Source: Candidatus Raymondbacteria bacterium RIFOXYA2_FULL_49_16 (GTDB taxonomy: Bacteria > Fibrobacterota > OXYB2-FULL-49-7 > XYB2-FULL-49-35). From it: a stretch of 64,000 nucleotides of DNA. Of the stretch, positions 58,944 to 64,000 are shown in pieces (within the stretch, counting starts at the first letter, position 1; every line of letters begins with the position of its first letter). A program made the translations under genes and the position numbers. The notes beneath the pieces were generated by a model that saw only the letters and a list, made by a program, of their open reading frames with translations, searched no databases and was not told the DNA's origin. The stretch is taken from NCBI GenBank assembly GCA_001789205.1, contig MFYT01000073.1:47452-111451 (forward strand), written 5' to 3'.

Positions 58944-59816
58944 ATGAAAAATAGAGTATTTAATACAATTATTTTACTATTAGGCATCGATGTTTTTTGT
59001 TGCACATGCCCTTTACCGCTTGTTTCTGTTGACACCTTGTCGCAGGATACGGTTGTTGCTACGTATTGTGATTATTTTGAAGCCAACTGTCGCGTAGATA
59101 CGAACATTCTCACAGAAATGATGAATGTCTTAATTAGTAGATATGGTTATAGTGAAAATGTAATAATTGGGCATTATGATTCGGTAATAAGAACAGTGCA
59201 TCCAACTCTAAGGTTGGGCGATTCGGTAAGGGTTATAATAGATACGGCCTTAAAGATATCTGCAATAGAGGATACCTTCTGGGCGTTCAATAGAATAGCT
59301 GATGATTGCATTGAAGGGTTGCATAATCTGAAACACCGACAGTTTATCGCTTTTTTTAATAATCAATATATAATGGGAGATGGGATAGGGTTCAAAGAAT
59401 ATTTTTGTGATCTTATAAGTGATAGCGTAAAATTATTGGATGGGTTTTATTTAAAGAACAACATGATCGTGAATGATCGATATGTGGGTATTGGCATTCC
59501 TTTGGAATCATTTTTATCGGAAATATCTGTTATATCTTCCGAAAATAAAGTTAGAGATGTATGTTCGGCGGAGCGAAATTTTCTATTATTTCCAAATCCA
59601 TGCAATTCTATGCCGGTAATTGTATCGAAAGAAAGAGTTTCTTTTGTTCTGGATATTTTTGATGTTAAGGGAAAAAAAGTATTTAGCAACTATTATTTCA
59701 ATAGAAAAAAGCTTGATTTGAGAACGATATTGCCAAGAGGAATTTATATGATTCGGATTAGCTATAGTTCAAACCAAAATATATTACGTGAGGTTTTTCA
59801 ATATATAAGATATTAA
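58944..59816 (+). CDS. Secreted protein with T9SS-like sorting domain
   Basis: The 290-residue product starts at ATG 58944 and has a signal peptide (TIILLLGIDVFCC, possibly a lipobox with Cys). The middle is unassigned (DTNILTEMMNVLISRYGY). The C-terminus resembles a sorting domain with lower conservation (FLLFPNPCNSMPVIVS, IFDVKGKKVFSNYYF, LPRGIYMIRISYSS). It lies 10 nt before a large metalloprotease-like gene and may be in one operon with it. Confidence 0.75.
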   Translation: MKNRVFNTIILLLGIDVFCCTCPLPLVSVDTLSQDTVVATYCDYFEANCRVDTNILTEMMNVLISRYGYSENVIIGHYDSVIRTVHPTLRLGDSVRVIIDTALKISAIEDTFWAFNRIADDCIEGLHNLKHRQFIAFFNNQYIMGDGIGFKEYFCDLISDSVKLLDGFYLKNNMIVNDRYVGIGIPLESFLSEISVISSENKVRDVCSAERNFLLFPNPCNSMPVIVSKERVSFVLDIFDVKGKKVFSNYYFNRKKLDLRTILPRGIYMIRISYSSNQNILREVFQYIRY

Positions 59817-59826
59817 TGGAGGAAGT

Positions 59827-62800
59827 ATGCGTTTCTTGTTAGCCATGTTGATAATTGTTTCTTGTATTAGCGCAAAGGATAAATCTATTTACTATTTGGA
59901 TAGTTTGTATGCGGCGGGAAGAATTAATAAAAAAAAGCTAATTAAGTATAAATTATACTTGTTAACGAATAAGGCCAAGCGTATCCCTATCTCAGGTAAT
60001 TGGAATAAAATAACATGCGCTGAGGAATTGATTTGGCAGGTAAGGCAGAATATAAACTTACTTGACGATAAAGACAAGGAGATGTATTTTGATTATTTTG
60101 ATCGACCAGATGAACCTGGTGATGCGAGCACACATTACAGTCCGGGTTCAATTCTTTATTACTTCGCAGACACAGTGAAAAGCGCAGAATATGGTGAAGC
60201 ATATGCTGATAGAATAATTTGGGTTAAATATGTCACGAACGATCCAAATCATTCGCTGGCCACTCTTACAGATTCGGACACTCATGAACAATCTGAATTT
60301 AATCAACATAACGCCCCTGACGTTATCGAAGCTTTGGCGGATAATTATTGTAAAGCATATGATTTTATTGTAGGAGACCAAAATGGTAAATTGGGGTTTC
60401 TTGCGCCTGCTGATGATGAAGATGGAAATATTGATGTATATGTCGGTCATTGGGGTACCGCTGGGGGTTCAATTAATGGCGATGAAGTGCCACCTAATAG
60501 AATTTCTGGATTTAACAAGGTGAGTATTATAACCTTTTTTGGTACAGAGAAATATCAAAGGTCTATAGCACTACACGAATTATTCCATTTGACAACTTAT
60601 GGATATGGTGCACATGGCGGCGCTAAGTACATAAATGAAGCCTCAGCAGTGTGGGCAGAGTATCGTGGAACCGAGTATAACTCAAATGATTATGAGATTG
60701 GATACTATGGCTATGACAACATGGTTTATTGTGATAAATCAATTTATTTGGGAACATATGGAAACGGGAGTTGGCTGGCATATTTAGAAGAGAGCTTATC
60801 TCCGGATAAATACTTTGTAAGGGGCATGTGGGAAACTATATGGGAAAACGTTCTTCTTGATCCAAATTATTTTTGGTCAATTTGGACGAACCCAAATGCA
60901 GTATTTGATCTTTACTCGGAACAGCTAACATCAAAAGGAATGGGGTCGATTGAAAATGCATTTAAAGGCTATACTACTTGGAGTTTGCTGACGGCTGGAT
61001 TTCAGCAGGATGTCGTTTTCCCAAGTTACAATGTTAAAATGGCGATTGGGGTATATAATTGGGGAGGGCCTACGGGACTTGAACACGTTCCTTATCTTCA
61101 TGAAGGATACCGAATGGATGAAGGTCTTCAACGGCAACTACCAATCCCGCTTAATATTAACAATGGCATATTAATTGTTGGTTCAGACCAGAATAATTAT
61201 AATTCTGCGAAACCTATTCGACTGCCTGCATTTTCTCAAAGTAATATATTTATTGATGTTGGATCGAATTCGACTGGAGCAATTTCCATAGGGGTATATT
61301 TTAATGATGATTTGGACTGGAAATGCAGGATGTATATATTTAATAATGTTTCAGCGGATTTCACAAAATACGATCTGCTAAACATCGTTGACAACCCGGT
61401 TATAAAGAATATGGAAAATGGAAATGAGGGGTATTGGTATCTGCATGGAGGCGATGTTGAAGAGATGAGAAATAAAAGGGTAATACTCCAAGTGTTGAAT
61501 GCTTCAAGTAATTATGATTACGCTACAGATGGTATCTCACCAAGAGAATATAATTATAACTACTTTATATATAATGATCAGATTGATTACCCAAAAGTAT
61601 TTATTCCTCATAATTCAGCCACACTAAATCAAGCTTTCGTACATTACCCTTGTTCTGATGACCGTGAGTTTGTTGTTTTATCCCATATTAATACACTTTC
61701 AGATAATATTGAATGTTTTTTATCGAGTATGATCTCTCTCAAGAACGATTGCGAATTGAATATTAATGGTTATAATTTGTATTTGCCAAATGGCCAACTA
61801 GTGCTTGGCGGCCTTAATGTACTCTCGAATAATGGGCAAAGTGTATATTTATTGAAAAAAGAAGATGGAAAAATAATTGGTGTTTTTCCGTCATTGGCAG
61901 ATGCTGCAATGAAATTAACATCCAATTCTGAAGATATCATTGAAAGGTTCCCGCCAACGCCGAAAGCGTTTGTGGATGTCTCTCAAAATGTTAGAGTTGC
62001 GAACTACGATAATTCTCTTTTAGATCAAAGATTATGGACAAATACAGCGATTACGGGTAATTTTACTTATAAGCATGGCACCAGTGTTTGGGATAATTAT
62101 TTATTTTTAGCTAATGGGAGGGTCGGACGCCCCGTCGATAATAATAACTTGAATGTTCTGTATAATTTTGGATTTATAGGCCCCGACAAATACTATTTCA
62201 CAAGTTTAAACAAAGATATGTTCATTGCGGATAATTTCGATTGGAAATTTATGGAAGAAAAATATCAAACTGTCGGTGTGTTAAAAGTGGATTATAATGA
62301 TGATGGATACGACGATCTTTTATTATGCAACACATCTGGTCTTATAGAGGAACAAGAAGGTTACCCATTTGCACCAAATAGGCTATATACAAACAAACAA
62401 GAGGGTAGGGGATTTGCGCCCTGGATTGATCCTAATGAGGATACGCCCGATTTTACAAGTCTATTGGGTCAAACAAAATCTGCGGCAGCGTGGGATATTG
62501 ATGGATGTGGATACCCTGAAATATTTCTTGGCCACGACAATGTTCGTACGCAAACAAATATGGAGGGGGCCATTAGTGTTTATAAATATGCAATACCTGA
62601 AGGCAAAGAAGAATATGAATTTATTAACATTACTGACAATATTATTAATCCGGCGTTCAATTTTCCAGTAAAGGCTATCAAGTTATATGACACTGATTTA
62701 TTAAATGGACCCGAACTTTGGATGATTTCAGGTGGATCGTCAATGGGGATGGGATTGTATAAGCTGGAACGAATTGGAGGTGTTGGTCAATTTACATTAA

Positions 62801-64000
62801 TAGATGCGACACCTGGCATTGGCTTTTTCCCTTTAATGGAAGCTTTGGAAGATTTTGAATTCGGAGATATTGATGGGACTGTCGACGGTGATGTTGAATT
62901 GTTTGTTGGATTCAATGTATGGAAAAGAATTGGAAATGTATGGTCAGTCGTATATACATTGGAGAATAAGGACAGCTGGGGGCAAGTGTGGGGGTGTAAG
63001 TTGATCTCGATAGATGCGGATAAAAGACTGGACTTGTATGTGACTACTAGTAAAGGGTTAGACCTCTTTTATTTGAATAATACAAGCACGGATATAAGTT
63101 TTTCATTGGAGGATTTTATTTCTTCCCCACCCACGTATTCGACGGGGGCCGCATTAGGTGATTTTAATTGGAGTTCCGCAAGTTCAAAAATTGATGTGTT
63201 TAAATGTTCGGCCATTCCATCTCGTTCGCCAAACAGGTTGTTTGAGAACACTTATTCTGGTACTGCGTATTACAATGTCTTTTTAGTTGGAAAAGCAAAT
63301 ATATATGGGGCTGGGTACAGCAACAATAAGTGTATTGGTGGAAGAGTATTGTTATATCAAAACGGACATGCTGGAGATAATGATTACCTTGTCGCTAGTC
63401 GGATGATTACAGAAAATCAATCAGGGAATATTGGTTTTAACAGATGTTTTGCGGCCTTTGTCTTTCAGCAAGAAAACGTATTCGATGTTAAAGCTATGTT
63501 CCCTTCAGGGAAGATTGAGTATCTGTATAACATTAACGCAGGCACATATGTAATCGAAGAACCGGGCCCAAAGAAAAGGTTCGTTTCTGTTGGTAGCGCA
63601 TCCGATTATTCCACAGGGGCTATCAGTATTACTGCCGGTAAGAAAGAAATTACCGGAACAAGTACTGCGTGGCTGGCGGCAAATAGGGGCAAGGGTGATA
63701 GCATTATTATTAACCAGGTCGGTTACACAATAGATTCTGTTCCATCAGAAACACGTCTTGTACTTTCAACTTATCCCTCGCAGACCTTCTCAGGATCATA
63801 TGTCATTAAACGTAAATATCCCACCTTACAGATATGGGCAAGCACACACCGGGACCTTGTTGCTACCCAACAAAGCGAAGTTGCCGTACTGTACAACGAC
63901 GGCGTGGAATTCACCGTCAACTGGCAATCTCACATAGACGACGGCTGGAAGACCGATTCCCTGTACAGACTTACCATAACCGCCAATGAAAGAAACCGTC
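59827..64000 (+). CDS. Giant secreted metalloprotease-like protein with VCBS-like repeats (3' end outside window)
   Basis: A GGAGGA ribosome site precedes the ATG, and the frame is open for at least 1391 codons to the window edge. The N-terminus may be a lipobox (IVSC, Cys13). A zinc-protease motif HELFH lies at residues 250-254 with a likely third ligand E271 (NEASAVWAEY). Integrin/VCBS-like calcium repeats follow (VDYNDDGYDD at 821-830, DIDGCGYPE near 890, DIDGTVDGDVE near 1014, DADKRLDLYV near 1062). Composition turns more GC-rich after about 63.5 kb, suggesting a composite gene. A T9SS tail may follow outside the window. Confidence 0.78.
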   Translation, partial: MRFLLAMLIIVSCISAKDKSIYYLDSLYAAGRINKKKLIKYKLYLLTNKAKRIPISGNWNKITCAEELIWQVRQNINLLDDKDKEMYFDYFDRPDEPGDASTHYSPGSILYYFADTVKSAEYGEAYADRIIWVKYVTNDPNHSLATLTDSDTHEQSEFNQHNAPDVIEALADNYCKAYDFIVGDQNGKLGFLAPADDEDGNIDVYVGHWGTAGGSINGDEVPPNRISGFNKVSIITFFGTEKYQRSIALHELFHLTTYGYGAHGGAKYINEASAVWAEYRGTEYNSNDYEIGYYGYDNMVYCDKSIYLGTYGNGSWLAYLEESLSPDKYFVRGMWETIWENVLLDPNYFWSIWTNPNAVFDLYSEQLTSKGMGSIENAFKGYTTWSLLTAGFQQDVVFPSYNVKMAIGVYNWGGPTGLEHVPYLHEGYRMDEGLQRQLPIPLNINNGILIVGSDQNNYNSAKPIRLPAFSQSNIFIDVGSNSTGAISIGVYFNDDLDWKCRMYIFNNVSADFTKYDLLNIVDNPVIKNMENGNEGYWYLHGGDVEEMRNKRVILQVLNASSNYDYATDGISPREYNYNYFIYNDQIDYPKVFIPHNSATLNQAFVHYPCSDDREFVVLSHINTLSDNIECFLSSMISLKNDCELNINGYNLYLPNGQLVLGGLNVLSNNGQSVYLLKKEDGKIIGVFPSLADAAMKLTSNSEDIIERFPPTPKAFVDVSQNVRVANYDNSLLDQRLWTNTAITGNFTYKHGTSVWDNYLFLANGRVGRPVDNNNLNVLYNFGFIGPDKYYFTSLNKDMFIADNFDWKFMEEKYQTVGVLKVDYNDDGYDDLLLCNTSGLIEEQEGYPFAPNRLYTNKQEGRGFAPWIDPNEDTPDFTSLLGQTKSAAAWDIDGCGYPEIFLGHDNVRTQTNMEGAISVYKYAIPEGKEEYEFINITDNIINPAFNFPVKAIKLYDTDLLNGPELWMISGGSSMGMGLYKLERIGGVGQFTLIDATPGIGFFPLMEALEDFEFGDIDGTVDGDVELFVGFNVWKRIGNVWSVVYTLENKDSWGQVWGCKLISIDADKRLDLYVTTSKGLDLFYLNNTSTDISFSLEDFISSPPTYSTGAALGDFNWSSASSKIDVFKCSAIPSRSPNRLFENTYSGTAYYNVFLVGKANIYGAGYSNNKCIGGRVLLYQNGHAGDNDYLVASRMITENQSGNIGFNRCFAAFVFQQENVFDVKAMFPSGKIEYLYNINAGTYVIEEPGPKKRFVSVGSASDYSTGAISITAGKKEITGTSTAWLAANRGKGDSIIINQVGYTIDSVPSETRLVLSTYPSQTFSGSYVIKRKYPTLQIWASTHRDLVATQQSEVAVLYNDGVEFTVNWQSHIDDGWKTDSLYRLTITANERNR

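Overview
The window most likely comes from a Fibrobacterota genome, probably an uncultured or Chitinispirillia-like lineage. The best marker is a TIGR02147-family protein (542-1387), a family largely confined to Fibrobacter relatives, followed by a lipoprotein with a carboxypeptidase-regulatory-like domain. Other support comes from several secreted proteins with type IX secretion (T9SS) C-terminal sorting domains, outer-membrane (LptF/LptG) and flagellin genes, and many TPR lipoproteins. Most of the window looks GC-rich. Two stretches (about 39.2-44.1 kb and 57.6-63.5 kb) are visibly AT-rich and carry T9SS cargo and transposase remnants. No rRNA, tRNA or CRISPR array was seen. This is a reading by eye; no database search was run.

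Layout. 0-1.7 kb: lipoprotein, TIGR02147 protein, orphan HicB. 1.8-6.4 kb (minus): a translationally coupled operon of a glycerol-1-phosphate dehydrogenase, a heme c/thioredoxin-fold chimera and an IspH-UbiA fusion. 6.4-8.0 kb (minus): SWIB protein, double zinc-finger protein, 56-residue acidic protein, response regulator. 8.1-11.0 kb: NifU-like protein, tyrS, geranylgeranyl-reductase-family flavoprotein and its ferredoxin. 11.1-17.1 kb (plus): LptF, LptG, a GAF-GGDEF protein, an exported unknown and a glycosyltransferase. 17.1-21.3 kb (plus): a CsgG-like/TPR/outer-membrane operon. 21.3-24.3 kb (minus): a nucleotidyltransferase/winged-helix pair lying between an intact MBL-hydrolase gene and a relic of a second copy. 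24.4-28.2 kb: rmuC, then queE/UroD-like/queC. 28.4-33.9 kb: apt, flagellin with a consensus sigma-28 promoter, exported proteins, aspartate aminotransferase. 34.0-39.0 kb: three tandem glycosyltransferase-TPR paralogues and a short UDP-sugar dehydrogenase. 39.3-44.1 kb: TrmJ-like methylase, T9SS cargo, subtilase-like protein, istB relic. 44.1-56.6 kb: a 12.5-kb operon for a Tol/Agl-type envelope machine. 56.7-64.0 kb: disrupted T9SS gene, insertion-sequence remnants, two T9SS proteins and the start of a giant metalloprotease-like protein.

How the genes may work together. G1P dehydrogenase, a UbiA-type prenyltransferase fused to the last enzyme of the MEP isoprenoid pathway, and a geranylgeranyl reductase with its own ferredoxin within 10 kb suggest isoprenoid-glycerol lipid chemistry, as proposed for other FCB-group bacteria; a GGGP synthase is not in the window. 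The 44-56 kb operon joins beta-barrel-like proteins, TPR proteins, one MotA/TolQ/ExbB, two ExbD/TolR (only one with the proton-carrying Asp), a STAS protein and an AgmX/PglI-type TonB-like protein. That gene set resembles the Myxococcus Agl/Glt gliding apparatus or a Tol-like trans-envelope motor.
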